This document shows, one piece after another, positions 1-8,032 of a DNA stretch of 64,000 nucleotides (its first letter is position 1; the number at the start of each line of letters is the position of its first letter). The stretch is from Nocardioidaceae bacterium SCSIO 66511 (GTDB taxonomy: Bacteria; Actinomycetota; Actinomycetes; Propionibacteriales; Nocardioidaceae). A program made the translations under genes and the position numbers. The stretch covers positions 2,418,001 to 2,482,000 of the forward strand of contig CP095846.1 in assembly GCA_023100825.1 (NCBI GenBank), read 5' to 3'. The notes below the pieces were generated by a model that was given only the letters and a program-made list of their open reading frames with translations, was not told where the DNA came from and made no database searches.

Positions 1-756
1 GAGGCGCTGGAGGCCGACGTCAGCGGCTGGGGTTTCGACTGGCTCGACGGCCGGGCGACGGAGGAACGTCCACCGTGGGGCTACGCGCGCCTGGTAGCGC
101 GACGACTCGCGGAGGTGCAGTCCGCACTCGACATCGACACCGGAGGCGGGGAGGTCGTCGGCGAGGCGCCCCTACTCCCCGACCGGATGGCCGTCACAGA
201 GAGCTGGGGGCCGAATCTCGAACGCGCGCGTACCCTCCTCGAACCACGCGGCGTGAAGGTCGTGGACACCGGCGACGAAGACACCCTGCCGTTTGCCGAC
301 CAGACCTTCGAACTCGTCACCTCACGCCATCCGGTGCGGCCGAACTGGGCTGAGATCGCGAGAGTCCTTGCGCCAGGCGGGCATTACTTCGCACAGCACG
401 TCGGTCCGGCATCGGCATTCGAGCTCATCGAGTACTTCCTCGGTCCTCTCCCCGCAGAACGAGAAGGCCGCCGCCCCGATCACGAGGCGGCAGCGGCGAA
501 GCGCGCCGGACTCGTCGTCGAGTCGCTGCAGACGGCGCGCTGCCGAATGCGCTTCCATGACATCGGAGCGGTCGTGTGGACCCTGCGAAAATGCGTGTGG
601 TGGGTACCCGACTTCTCCGTCGCCAAGTACGACCGGCAGTTACGGGCACTCGACGAGCAGCTGCGCGCCGGCGAACCGTTCGTCGCTCACTCGACCCGCC
701 ATCTCATCGAGGCATCGATCCCAGCACTGCAGAAAGACCCTGTTGCAGGTCGCTGA
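1..756 (+). CDS. SAM-dependent methyltransferase, 5'-truncated
   Basis: The frame is open from the first base, so the true start lies outside the window; 251 residues are visible. A glycine-rich DIDTGGGE stretch fits the SAM-binding motif I of class I methyltransferases, LPFADQTFELVTSRH fits the motif IV region, and EIARVLAPGGHYF is the usual post-motif element of the UbiE/Methyltransf_11 type. It should transfer a methyl group to a small molecule in the cytosol; the substrate cannot be told. Its last 53 bases overlap the 3' end of the convergent epoxide hydrolase gene. Confidence 0.8.
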   Translation, partial: EALEADVSGWGFDWLDGRATEERPPWGYARLVARRLAEVQSALDIDTGGGEVVGEAPLLPDRMAVTESWGPNLERARTLLEPRGVKVVDTGDEDTLPFADQTFELVTSRHPVRPNWAEIARVLAPGGHYFAQHVGPASAFELIEYFLGPLPAEREGRRPDHEAAAAKRAGLVVESLQTARCRMRFHDIGAVVWTLRKCVWWVPDFSVAKYDRQLRALDEQLRAGEPFVAHSTRHLIEASIPALQKDPVAGR

Positions 757-1879
757 CGAAGTACGCGGGGACTTCCAACGAGGGAAAGTGTCCCCCGGTC
801 TCAGGCGTACTCCACCGGACGATGTTTCGGTATCTCTCCTGCGCCAATGCGCGTGGGCTCTTCTCGACATCGCGCGGATACATCGTGAGCGCGGCCGGGA
901 CGTCGACCCGGAGCTCGGGGTCGAGCGAGTCGTGGCTCTCGTAGTAGATACGTGCGGCCGATGCCCCGGTCCGCGTCAACCAGTACAAGGTCACGTCGTC
1001 AAGCACGCGATCCCGCGAAATCGTCTCGAACGGGCTGTCCCCGGTGTCTGACCATTCGGCGAACTTGTCGAGGATCCACGCCAGCAGCCCGACGGGCGAG
1101 TCCACCAGCGAGTAGCCGATGGTCTGCGGTCGACTCGCCTGAAGCTTCGCGTACGCCGCGCGCCGGTGCCAGAAGTCATGCGTATCGGCGACCCACTCGC
1201 GCTCGACCGTCGTGAGCCCAGCGGTCGACAAGCCCGGCGGCGGCTCGGCGAACGTCGTGTGGATCCCGAGCACGTGCTGCGGGAACCTGCCGGCGAGGAC
1301 GGTGGTGATGTTGCCGCCCCAATCGCCACCGTGCGCAGCGAACTTCGAATAGCCGAGCCTGCCCATCAGCTCCACCCAGGCGGCCGCGACCTTCTCGGTC
1401 CCCCACCCGGTGGTAGCCGGCCTGTCGCTGTAGCCGAACCCGGGCAGCGACGGAGCCACGACGTGGAACGCCGGCAGCCTCTCCTCCTTGGGGTCTGTCA
1501 GCTCACCGATGACATCGATGAACCGGACGATGCTGTCCGGCCAGCCGTGCGTCAGGATCAGCGGAGTCGCATCTGCGCGTGGCGATCGGCAGTGCAGGAA
1601 GTGGATTCCCAGACCGTCGATGGTCGTACGAAACTGTCCGATCCGATTGAGCCGATCCTCGAATGAGCGCCAGTCGTAATCGGTGCGCCAGTAGCGCACG
1701 AGCTCGACGAGATCGTCGAGCGGGACGCCCTGGTCCCATCGGCGCGGGTCCGGGGCGGGGCGATAGACGGTCTCCGCCTCCGGGAGCCGCGCAGCCTCGA
1801 GCCGCGACCGCAGATCGTCGAGTTCGGCATCGGCGGCACGTGCTTCGAATGCTCGTACGTCGGTTGTCGGGCCAGACAT
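704..1879 (-). CDS. Epoxide hydrolase (alpha/beta hydrolase with EHN domain)
   Basis: A 391-residue protein of the microsomal-type epoxide hydrolase family, which opens epoxides to diols in the cytosol. The N-terminal about 110 residues (DLRSRLEAARLPEAET, WRTDYDWR) match the epoxide hydrolase N-terminal domain. HGWP (111-114) forms the oxyanion-hole loop, GGDWGG carries the nucleophile D186, and H364 in GGHFPSLEVP is the likely catalytic histidine. Length is normal for the family. The ATG lies 19 bases from a palindrome shared with the divergent CGNR regulator, which suggests that regulator controls it. The 3' end overlaps the methyltransferase gene. The natural substrate is unknown. Confidence 0.88.
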   Translation of the reverse strand: MSGPTTDVRAFEARAADAELDDLRSRLEAARLPEAETVYRPAPDPRRWDQGVPLDDLVELVRYWRTDYDWRSFEDRLNRIGQFRTTIDGLGIHFLHCRSPRADATPLILTHGWPDSIVRFIDVIGELTDPKEERLPAFHVVAPSLPGFGYSDRPATTGWGTEKVAAAWVELMGRLGYSKFAAHGGDWGGNITTVLAGRFPQHVLGIHTTFAEPPPGLSTAGLTTVEREWVADTHDFWHRRAAYAKLQASRPQTIGYSLVDSPVGLLAWILDKFAEWSDTGDSPFETISRDRVLDDVTLYWLTRTGASAARIYYESHDSLDPELRVDVPAALTMYPRDVEKSPRALAQERYRNIVRWSTPETGGHFPSLEVPAYFVSDLQQGLSAVLGSMPR

Positions 1880-1898
1880 GAGATCCCCTTCAGGCTAT

Positions 1899-1917
1899 GA
1901 ACCAGCTTAGATGGTTC
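1899..1917. promoter_or_regulatory. Candidate operator 1 for the CGNR regulator
   Basis: GAACCAGCTTAGATGGTTC has perfect 6-base arms (GAACCA/TGGTTC). Its core AACCnnCTnAGnnGGTT recurs at 1942-1958. It sits directly upstream of the epoxide hydrolase start in the 81-base divergent gap. That the CGNR protein binds here is inference. Confidence 0.5.
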
Positions 1918-1941
1918 TAGCAGAAGAGCCGACAGGTGCGC

Positions 1942-1958
1942 AACCGGCTAAGGTGGTT
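1942..1958. promoter_or_regulatory. Candidate operator 2 for the CGNR regulator
   Basis: AACCGGCTAAGGTGGTT matches the first site at 14 of 17 positions and keeps the symmetric core AACCnnCTnAGnnGGTT. It ends two bases before the regulator's ATG, so binding would block its own start. The two cores start 42 bases apart, about four helical turns. Confidence 0.5.
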
Positions 1959-1960
1959 CC

Positions 1961-2515
1961 ATGGGTACTGAGTTCCCCGATTTCCGGCTGGGTAGCGTGC
2001 TGGCGACGAGCTTCACGGCGACGCTGACCGAGCGCCAGGGCTCTTCCGTAGAACGGATTCCCGTGCCGCAACGGCTCGCCGACTGGCTGACGGTGAGCGG
2101 CCTACCGGTGGACTCCTGCACTCCGACGCAGCTCGAGCTCGCGCGCGAGCTACGGGAGTCGATTCACGCCGTGGCCACCGCAGCGGCGGCCCACGATGCT
2201 CTGCCAACGACTGCGATCCGGGTCATCAACGAGCGCAGTGCCGAGGGACGTGCCGCGGCAATTCTGACGCCGAGCGGCGAGCGCCGATGGCGCCTCGGAT
2301 CGGACTCTGGCGTCGAAGACGCGCTCGGCGTGATCGCCGCAGACGCGATCAACATCGTCACCGGCGAACGAGACGGAAAGTTGGCCTTGTGCGCGTCGCC
2401 GACCTGCCGAGCCGCCTTCTTCGACACCAGCCAGAGCCGCACCCGCAAATGGTGCGATATGAACACCTGCGGCAATAAGCAGAAGAAGGCGCGCTTCAAC
2501 GCCAACCGGCGCTAG
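1961..2515 (+). CDS. CGNR zinc-finger transcriptional regulator (ABATE domain)
   Basis: A 184-residue protein. The N-terminal about 130 residues fit the ABATE stress-response domain, and the C-terminal part carries a CGNR-type zinc finger with C144, C149, C165 and C170 (CASPTC then RKWCDMNTCGNK). The fourth motif residue is lysine rather than the eponymous arginine. Proteins of this family are presumed DNA-binding regulators in actinobacteria. It is divergent from an epoxide hydrolase with two matching palindromes in between, so a local repressor or sensor of hydrophobic or epoxide compounds is a reasonable inference. The ligand is unknown. Confidence 0.85.
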   Translation: MGTEFPDFRLGSVLATSFTATLTERQGSSVERIPVPQRLADWLTVSGLPVDSCTPTQLELARELRESIHAVATAAAAHDALPTTAIRVINERSAEGRAAAILTPSGERRWRLGSDSGVEDALGVIAADAINIVTGERDGKLALCASPTCRAAFFDTSQSRTRKWCDMNTCGNKQKKARFNANRR

Positions 2516-2571
2516 ACACCGTAGGGCCGGCGCTTGGCGGTCTACGACTGAGAGTGCTCAACAACTCGAAC

Positions 2572-3051
2572 TCACACCTGCCGATACATCACATGGAGGC
2601 CCACCCGGCCGTGCCGCGGATGCTCGAAGGCCTCGGGAACCGTGCCGACGATGTCGAAGCCGATCGCCTGCCACAGGTTCACCGCCGGTTCGTTCGTCTC
2701 GACGACTGCGTTGAACTGCATGGCGGCATAGTCTCGTTCGCGAGCCCACGCCAGCGCGTACTCACCGAGTGCGCGTCCCACTCCCCTCCCCCGTGCCTGC
2801 GGAGCGACCATGAAGCTCGCCGTAGAGACATGGGCGCCCGGGCCCGGACGGTTCGTGCCCATGCCGGCCGAGCCGAGCACGACTCCGTCATCTTCGGCAA
2901 CGACCAGGTGGTCGGGCGAAGTCCACACTTCCTTGGCTTGGGCCGACGTCCACGCCGGGTCGTACGGGAACGTCTCGCCGGCCTCGTTGATGGCGCGAAA
3001 CGTCGGCCAGAAGTCGTTCCAGTCGTCGTCGCGAAAATCTCGAATCTGCAC
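2572..3051 (-). CDS. GNAT family N-acetyltransferase
   Basis: A 159-residue single-domain acetyltransferase, GTG start. The acetyl-CoA pyrophosphate loop is APQARGRGVGRALGEYA (around residues 83-99, fitting the family signature Q/RxxGxG/A), preceded by a beta strand STASFMV and followed by NEPAVNLWQAIGFD, typical of motif B. It should move an acetyl group from acetyl-CoA to an amine of a small molecule or peptide. The substrate cannot be read from sequence. It lies 33 bases downstream of the alarmone synthetase stop in the same direction and may be cotranscribed with it. Confidence 0.85.
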   Translation of the reverse strand: MQIRDFRDDDWNDFWPTFRAINEAGETFPYDPAWTSAQAKEVWTSPDHLVVAEDDGVVLGSAGMGTNRPGPGAHVSTASFMVAPQARGRGVGRALGEYALAWARERDYAAMQFNAVVETNEPAVNLWQAIGFDIVGTVPEAFEHPRHGRVGLHVMYRQV

Positions 3052-3084
3052 GACCGCAACGCTATTGGGCGTCGGCCAATCCCG

Positions 3085-3915
3085 CTAGCGAGTTTGGTCG
3101 GAGCGCCAGGCTGCAAGCGTTTCGAGTACGTCCCGGGAGACGGGCAGTGGCTCCGGAGCGTCGGCGTCGACCAGATCGTCGTCGGCCTCGCCATCGAGTT
3201 CGGCGACGGCGTCGTGGAGGCGCTCCATCTTCTGGTCGAGGTCGTGCGCGGTGTCGGCGGCGGCTCTCAGCTCATGCAGGATCGAGTCGGGGACGGCACG
3301 GTCGTACTTGTAGTAGATCTTGTGCTCGAGGCTGGCCCAAAAGTCCATCGCAATTGTGCGGATCTGGATCTCGACGAAGACGTTCTCCACCCGATCGGAC
3401 ATATACACCGGGATCTCGACGATCACGTGCAGGCTCTTGTAACCGTTCGGTTTGGGATTCGCGATGTAGTCGCGAACCTCGACGACGCTCACATCGCGCT
3501 GACGCGTCAGCATGTCGCTGATCTCGTACGCATCGGAGATGAAACTGCAGGTGATTCGTACGCCCGCGATGTCGAGCAACGTCTTGCGGATGCCCTCGAA
3601 CGTCAGCGGGCTCTCCTTGCGGATCGCCTTACGTACGATGCTCTCCGGAGTTTTCAACCGCGAGCTCACATGCTCGATCGGGTTGTACTCATGGGCGTAC
3701 CCGAACTCGTCGCGCAGGATGTTGATCTTGGTCGTCACCTCGGCGAGACCGAACTTGTACGCCATCATGAAGCGATTGAACTCGCCCCTGAGCTCGCTGA
3801 TGCCGACCAGATCATTCACGCCTCCGAGTCTGCCAGGCGACTCCACATCGGCGAAGGGTTGGTTCGATCGGCTAACGTTCAACTGTGGGAAACCCAGGGG
3901 GGCTTGTTCGTTCAT
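3085..3915 (-). CDS. Small alarmone synthetase ((p)ppGpp synthetase, RelA/SpoT domain only)
   Basis: A 276-residue protein with a RelA/SpoT synthetase domain and no hydrolase or regulatory domains. SRLKTPESIVRK, DIAGVRITCSFISDAY, PNGYKSLHVIVEIP and VEIQIRTIAMDFWASLEHK are the standard synthetase motifs, ending in an acidic helix rich in Glu and Asp. It would make (p)ppGpp from ATP and GDP/GTP and act as a stress sensor independent of the ribosome. I chose the ATG at 3915 because GAGG sits eight bases ahead of it; an in-frame GTG nine bases upstream (3924) and one further in (about 3818) are alternatives. Its start region overlaps the divergent PAP2 gene. Confidence 0.85.
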   Translation of the reverse strand: MNEQAPLGFPQLNVSRSNQPFADVESPGRLGGVNDLVGISELRGEFNRFMMAYKFGLAEVTTKINILRDEFGYAHEYNPIEHVSSRLKTPESIVRKAIRKESPLTFEGIRKTLLDIAGVRITCSFISDAYEISDMLTRQRDVSVVEVRDYIANPKPNGYKSLHVIVEIPVYMSDRVENVFVEIQIRTIAMDFWASLEHKIYYKYDRAVPDSILHELRAAADTAHDLDQKMERLHDAVAELDGEADDDLVDADAPEPLPVSRDVLETLAAWRSDQTR

Positions 3916-4862
3916 CCACGTCACCTCGCGCCAGGGCCATCGCGTGCTCGGCGTACGTGGCGATGCTCGCGGTGTGGGTGTACGCGATCGGCGTACCGAC
4001 CGATGCAGTGCAGATCTTCGCTTGGCTTTGGCTGGCGACGATCGCCTGGAACATCGGCGCGCCGTGGCGTACGCATCTGCAGTTCGTCAAGGACTGGTGG
4101 ATACCGCTGATCATCTTGTTGTTGTATCTCTACAGCCGCGCGCTGTCCGACGACATCCAGGCGGTCGTACACATCACGGAGCCGATCCGCTTCGATCGTT
4201 GGATCGGCGGCGGCACGACGCCGACGGAGCACCTCCAGTCGGCACTGTGCGGTAATCCGTGCTCGACTGCGATCTCCCCGCGCTGGTACGACGAGCTCCT
4301 CACCGGCGTCTACTTCTCACACTTCGTCGTCGCGCCGGCGATCGCGGTCGTGCTATGGCTGCGCAGCCGCGCAGCATGGTTGCCGTTCATGCGCCGATAC
4401 ATCGCCATCAACCTCGCAGCATTGGTCGTCTACGTCGCCTACCCGATGGCTCCGCCGTGGATGGCCTCCGAAGACGGCTACCTGCCGTCCGACATCGATC
4501 GGCTCACCGGCCGCGGCTGGGACGACCTCGGCATGGGCGGCTTCCATCTGGCGTTGGCCAACGTCGGTAACCCCGTGGCCGCGATGCCGTCGCTGCACGC
4601 GGGGCTCGCCGCACTCGTCGCGTTCTACGGAGTGCTCAAACTTCGCAGCGCTTGGCGTTGGTTGCTGTTGCTGTACCCCCTCGCGATGTCGTTCATGCTC
4701 GTCTACTACGGCGAGCACTATGTGATCGACGTACTCGCCGGGTACGCGCTCGCGGGCGTCGTACTCGCCGGTTGCTCGTGGTGGGAGCATCGCCGCGACC
4801 GTCCGACCTCAGAGTCCGAACCCGCACAGGTCGGAGCGTCGTCACGCCCGGGTGTGTCGTAG
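3885..4862 (+). CDS. PAP2-superfamily membrane phosphatase/transferase
   Basis: Up to 325 residues with about six membrane segments. The catalytic signatures of the PAP2/AUR1-like fold are visible: AMPSLHAG (S236, H238) and GEHYVIDVLAGY (H278, D282). The classical first KxxxxxxRP motif is not evident, as in the inositol-phosphorylceramide-synthase-like branch. It should remove or exchange a phosphate-linked group on a lipid at the membrane. The GTG at 3885 lacks a good ribosome site and overlaps the alarmone synthetase start by 31 bases; GTG 3957 or ATG 3963 are possible but would begin inside the first membrane helix. Confidence 0.78.
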   Translation: MGNPGGLVRSSTSPRARAIACSAYVAMLAVWVYAIGVPTDAVQIFAWLWLATIAWNIGAPWRTHLQFVKDWWIPLIILLLYLYSRALSDDIQAVVHITEPIRFDRWIGGGTTPTEHLQSALCGNPCSTAISPRWYDELLTGVYFSHFVVAPAIAVVLWLRSRAAWLPFMRRYIAINLAALVVYVAYPMAPPWMASEDGYLPSDIDRLTGRGWDDLGMGGFHLALANVGNPVAAMPSLHAGLAALVAFYGVLKLRSAWRWLLLLYPLAMSFMLVYYGEHYVIDVLAGYALAGVVLAGCSWWEHRRDRPTSESEPAQVGASSRPGVS

Positions 4863-5231
4863 CCACCAGAGTCCGACAAAGGGCAACACGAGTGGTACGT
4901 ACCCGTACCCCTGGCCGAAGCCCGACCAGACCGTGTCGTCGGGGAACAGCTCCTCGTCGACGAGGCTGAGCGTGCCGACGGCGAGTACGCCGATCAGCTC
5001 GACCAGAATCGTCACCAGCGCGAGACCGCGCGTGCTGTCACGCCCGAGACCAAGGGCGATCGTCGCGACGATGTAGACGATGCCGGCGAACGCCGACAGC
5101 AGGTACGCGACCGGAGCCTCGTCGAAGCGCGTCGCGATCTGAACCAACGAGCGAGCCGTCGCCGCGAGCGCGAAGACCGCGTACACCGCGACAAGCACCC
5201 GACCGAAGCCATCCGCGGTCGACTCAGACAT
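4842..5231 (-). CDS. Four-helix integral membrane protein
   Basis: A 129-residue protein with four predicted hydrophobic segments (VLVAVYAVFALAATA, AYLLSAFAGIVYIVATIAL, LALVTILVELIGVLAVGTL and a C-terminal YVPLVLPFVGLWWL). I do not recognise a catalytic motif. It starts at ATG inside the stop of the upstream membrane gene (ATGTCTGA overlap), so the two are translationally coupled and probably form one small membrane complex. Its last 21 bases overlap the convergent PAP2 gene. Function unknown. Confidence 0.75.
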   Translation of the reverse strand: MSESTADGFGRVLVAVYAVFALAATARSLVQIATRFDEAPVAYLLSAFAGIVYIVATIALGLGRDSTRGLALVTILVELIGVLAVGTLSLVDEELFPDDTVWSGFGQGYGYVPLVLPFVGLWWLRHTRA

Positions 5232-5589
5232 AGCGTCCGCCCCACAGGTCGAGCAGACGCAAGCACAGTACTGCGACGGTGATCATGCCGATCACCATGA
5301 CGCCGGTCCCCCATCGGCTCTTGTCGGAGACGCCCCACAACACGGCGACCACCGGAACCACGACTACGGTCACGAGGTACGCGACAAAAGTGACGCCATC
5401 GATGTCGCGGGAGGTCTGCGCCAACGCGATGCAACCACCCACGAGCTGGGCGATCAGCAGGACCTCCACGGCAGCGACCGCGTAGAACAGACCGTTGCTG
5501 AATGGTCGCTCTCGCGCTGTCAGCCATCCCGCGTACGCGGAGACGACGAGCGCCAGTGCGCATAGGCCGTACGCCGTCAGGTCCGTCAC
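5224..5589 (-). CDS. Four-helix integral membrane protein
   Basis: A 121-residue GTG-start protein with four hydrophobic segments (LCALALVVSAYAGWL, LFYAVAAVEVLLIAQLVGG, VTFVAYLVTVVVVPVVAVL, TGVMVIGMITVAVLCLRLL). It lacks recognisable motifs. The eight-base overlap with the next membrane gene implies coupled translation and a joint role, perhaps as a two-subunit membrane assembly. No function is assigned. Confidence 0.72.
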   Translation of the reverse strand: MTDLTAYGLCALALVVSAYAGWLTARERPFSNGLFYAVAAVEVLLIAQLVGGCIALAQTSRDIDGVTFVAYLVTVVVVPVVAVLWGVSDKSRWGTGVMVIGMITVAVLCLRLLDLWGGRYV

Positions 5590-5620
5590 GGCGCCAGCCT
5601 ATGCAGTGGCGCTCAGCGGG

Positions 5621-6259
5621 TCAGCAGCGGTCGAGCATCTCCGACAGCGCGGCCTTCTCAGCCTCGTCGACCGTCAGCTCGTAAACGAACTTGGTGTCGA
5701 TCCACTCGCGCGAGTAGACGCACCAGACGTTCTCGTTCTCCGGCTTCCACTCGGCAGGATCATCATCGCCCTTGCTCATATTGCTGCTCGCACTCACGGC
5801 GATCAGCTGCGAATGGGTGAGGTCGTTCGCGAACTCCTCACGGTGATCCGTCGTCCACTCGTTCGCGCCGGACTTCCATGCCTCCGACAGGGGCACGATG
5901 TGGTCGATGTGTACGTCGGACGGATCGGTGAACGTTTCGCCGTCGTACACGCTGTACCACGATCCGTCCGTCGGGTAGCAGTCGTCGCCGGTGGAGACGT
6001 CCGTACCGTCACGCTTCAGCACCGTCTCGCGGGTATCGCAGGTGCCCTCGACCGTGTGCCAATGCGGAAAGAGGTCGCGGTCGTAGTCGTCGCCGCTGCC
6101 GGGCGTCGCGACGGTGAGCTCGTCGAGGTGCGCGCGAGCGGTCGCCTCGTCGGGTGGGTCCGGCGGATACGCAGATGCCGTCGTTGCCCCGGAGAGCCCG
6201 AGAGTGACGAGCAGGGCGAAGGCGAGTGCGAGCAGACCGAGGGCGCGACGCGGGTTCAT
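5621..6259 (-). CDS. Secreted HNH-type endonuclease (DUF1524/GmrSD C-terminal type)
   Basis: A 212-residue protein with an N-terminal signal peptide (MNPRRA, a leucine/alanine core, then cleavage near TTASA-YP). HIDHIVPLSEAW is the catalytic His-Asp-His element of the HNH/DUF1524 fold, and SNMSKGDDDPAEWKP provides the second metal-binding part. Four cysteines may form disulfides (CDTRE, DDCYP, VWCVY, DRC). It is a probable extracellular DNase used for nutrient recovery or competition; no immunity gene is visible beside it. Actinomycetes commonly carry such secreted nucleases. Confidence 0.86.
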   Translation of the reverse strand: MNPRRALGLLALAFALLVTLGLSGATTASAYPPDPPDEATARAHLDELTVATPGSGDDYDRDLFPHWHTVEGTCDTRETVLKRDGTDVSTGDDCYPTDGSWYSVYDGETFTDPSDVHIDHIVPLSEAWKSGANEWTTDHREEFANDLTHSQLIAVSASSNMSKGDDDPAEWKPENENVWCVYSREWIDTKFVYELTVDEAEKAALSEMLDRC

Positions 6260-6322
6260 GTCGGTGACCTTCCCTGCGAGGAGATCGCCGAAACGTCGGC
6301 TCAGGTGAACATCGCGTGCGGC

Positions 6323-7867
6323 TCAGTCGCCGTCGACGCCCGCTTCCACGGCCGGCCGATCACCCGGGTGGCGAAGAGCCGCGACCAGCGCGACCGCGAG
6401 TGCGATCGCCATCGCGATGAGAACGGCTCGCATTCCGAGTGCGAAGTCATGCGCCGCCGCGTGCTCGATCGAAGCCCGTAGCGACTCCGAACCGTGCGAC
6501 GACGACTCCGGCCCGGCGCCGGTCGCTGCCTCCTTCGCGACCTTCGACGCCTCGGAGTCGGATAGGCCGAGGCCGGTCAGCGACGACTTGAAACGGTCGC
6601 TGAAGACATGGGATGCGAGCGTACCGAGAATCGCGAACCCCAGCGACGCGCCGTAGTTCCGGACGGTCTGGTTCAGCCCGGTGACCTCTCCGTACGACGC
6701 GCCGGCCGCCCGCGAGACGGCGTCGGCGCTCACGGGGCCCATCAGCATGCCGATGCCGGCTCCTGCGAGCAGCATCGGGTACGTCTGCGCATGCGACGTC
6801 AGGGTCGTCACGTTGTCTGCCCACCAGCCGAACCCGGCTATCGCAAGTACACAACCGAGTACGACCGCGGGTTTCGCGCCGCGTGCATCGAAGATGCGCC
6901 CGCCCACTTGAGCGGCGATCAGGTAGCCGAGGAAGAACTGCAGCAAGAGAATGCTCGACTGGTGTGCGTTGAGCCCCAATGAGACGTCGGCATAGATACT
7001 CAGGAAATAGGAAACGGGTACGAACGCCATCATTGCGAAGAACAGAACCAGCGAATCGACTCGCATCCCTGCGGATCGGAAAATGTCCAGCCGGATGAGC
7101 GGAATTACTGTCCGTCGTTCCACCACCACGAAGAGTGCAAGCAAAACCAATCCGCCCGCTATCGCAACCCAGGTCGCGGGACTTTCCCAGCCCCAATCCG
7201 CAGACTGGGAAAACCCGAGGACGCTCAACGCCATCCCCGCTGCGACCAGCACCGCCCCACGCCAGTCGATCCGCTCGTCCCGACGCGCGTCGGCGACGCC
7301 GACAACCGATGCCAACACGAACGCAACCACCGCGATCGGGACGTTGATCCAGAAGATCGCCCGCCAGCTGATCTCCAGCAGGTATCCGCCGAGGAACGGC
7401 CCGAGCGCCGTGAACGCACCGCTCAGGCCGAAGAAGGTGGCCAGCGATTTGCCGCGTCGCTCCGGCGCTGCCGAGGCGAACACGATCGCGATTGCTGCCG
7501 GCAGCAATACAGCCGCGAACGCACCCTGTGCGACGCGTGCCGAGACCAGCCACCACTCCGCCCAGGACTCGTTCGGCGTCAGCGCGCACAGTGCCGACGA
7601 GATCGCGAAGCCGGCGATGCCGACAAGGACCACACGCCGCGATCCCAAGACATCCGCGACCCGGCCGCCGAGCGCGAACGTCGCCGCGAGCGCGACGAGA
7701 TAGGCATTGATCACCCAATGTCCTTGTTGTGTCGACAACGACAGATCGGCCTGGAGCTCGGGCGAGGCTATCGCCACGATCGTCTGGTCGATGAATGTCA
7801 TCGACACGGCGAGAATCATTGCCAGAAAGACAAATCGACTCGTCTGGGTGCTGGTTGTAGTCGCCAT
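6323..7867 (-). CDS. DHA2-family (EmrB/QacA) MFS drug exporter
   Basis: A 514-residue protein with about 14 membrane segments, the size of the DHA2 proton-coupled drug-efflux family. FIDQTIVAIASPELQADL in helix 1 is the family D1-type motif, and LGGRVADVLGSRRVVLVG in loop 2-3 is the MFS motif A. The ATG at 7867 is preceded by GAGG eight bases upstream, which decides it over an open frame extending 29 codons further. It should export a hydrophobic compound from the cytoplasm. No adjacent TetR/MarR regulator is seen; the nearest upstream gene is divergent pepN. Confidence 0.87.
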   Translation of the reverse strand: MATTTSTQTSRFVFLAMILAVSMTFIDQTIVAIASPELQADLSLSTQQGHWVINAYLVALAATFALGGRVADVLGSRRVVLVGIAGFAISSALCALTPNESWAEWWLVSARVAQGAFAAVLLPAAIAIVFASAAPERRGKSLATFFGLSGAFTALGPFLGGYLLEISWRAIFWINVPIAVVAFVLASVVGVADARRDERIDWRGAVLVAAGMALSVLGFSQSADWGWESPATWVAIAGGLVLLALFVVVERRTVIPLIRLDIFRSAGMRVDSLVLFFAMMAFVPVSYFLSIYADVSLGLNAHQSSILLLQFFLGYLIAAQVGGRIFDARGAKPAVVLGCVLAIAGFGWWADNVTTLTSHAQTYPMLLAGAGIGMLMGPVSADAVSRAAGASYGEVTGLNQTVRNYGASLGFAILGTLASHVFSDRFKSSLTGLGLSDSEASKVAKEAATGAGPESSSHGSESLRASIEHAAAHDFALGMRAVLIAMAIALAVALVAALRHPGDRPAVEAGVDGD

Positions 7868-8032
7868 GGGTATAACCTCGCGAACCGGCCCGCCCGAGTA
7901 CGAGCAAATGGTCAATCGGACAATCGTTGCACCGCACATCGGCTTATGGACCATTTCGACGAAATTGACAACTCCCCGGGCCTACGCGGACATCGTGTTT
8001 CGGCGCATGACCCGGCGGCATACGCTGGGCGG

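Noticed and set aside
2554-4110. Long open frame on plus over the GNAT and alarmone synthetase genes
   Set aside because: It is antisense to two well-recognised proteins and has no family-like sequence; high G+C makes such antisense frames common.
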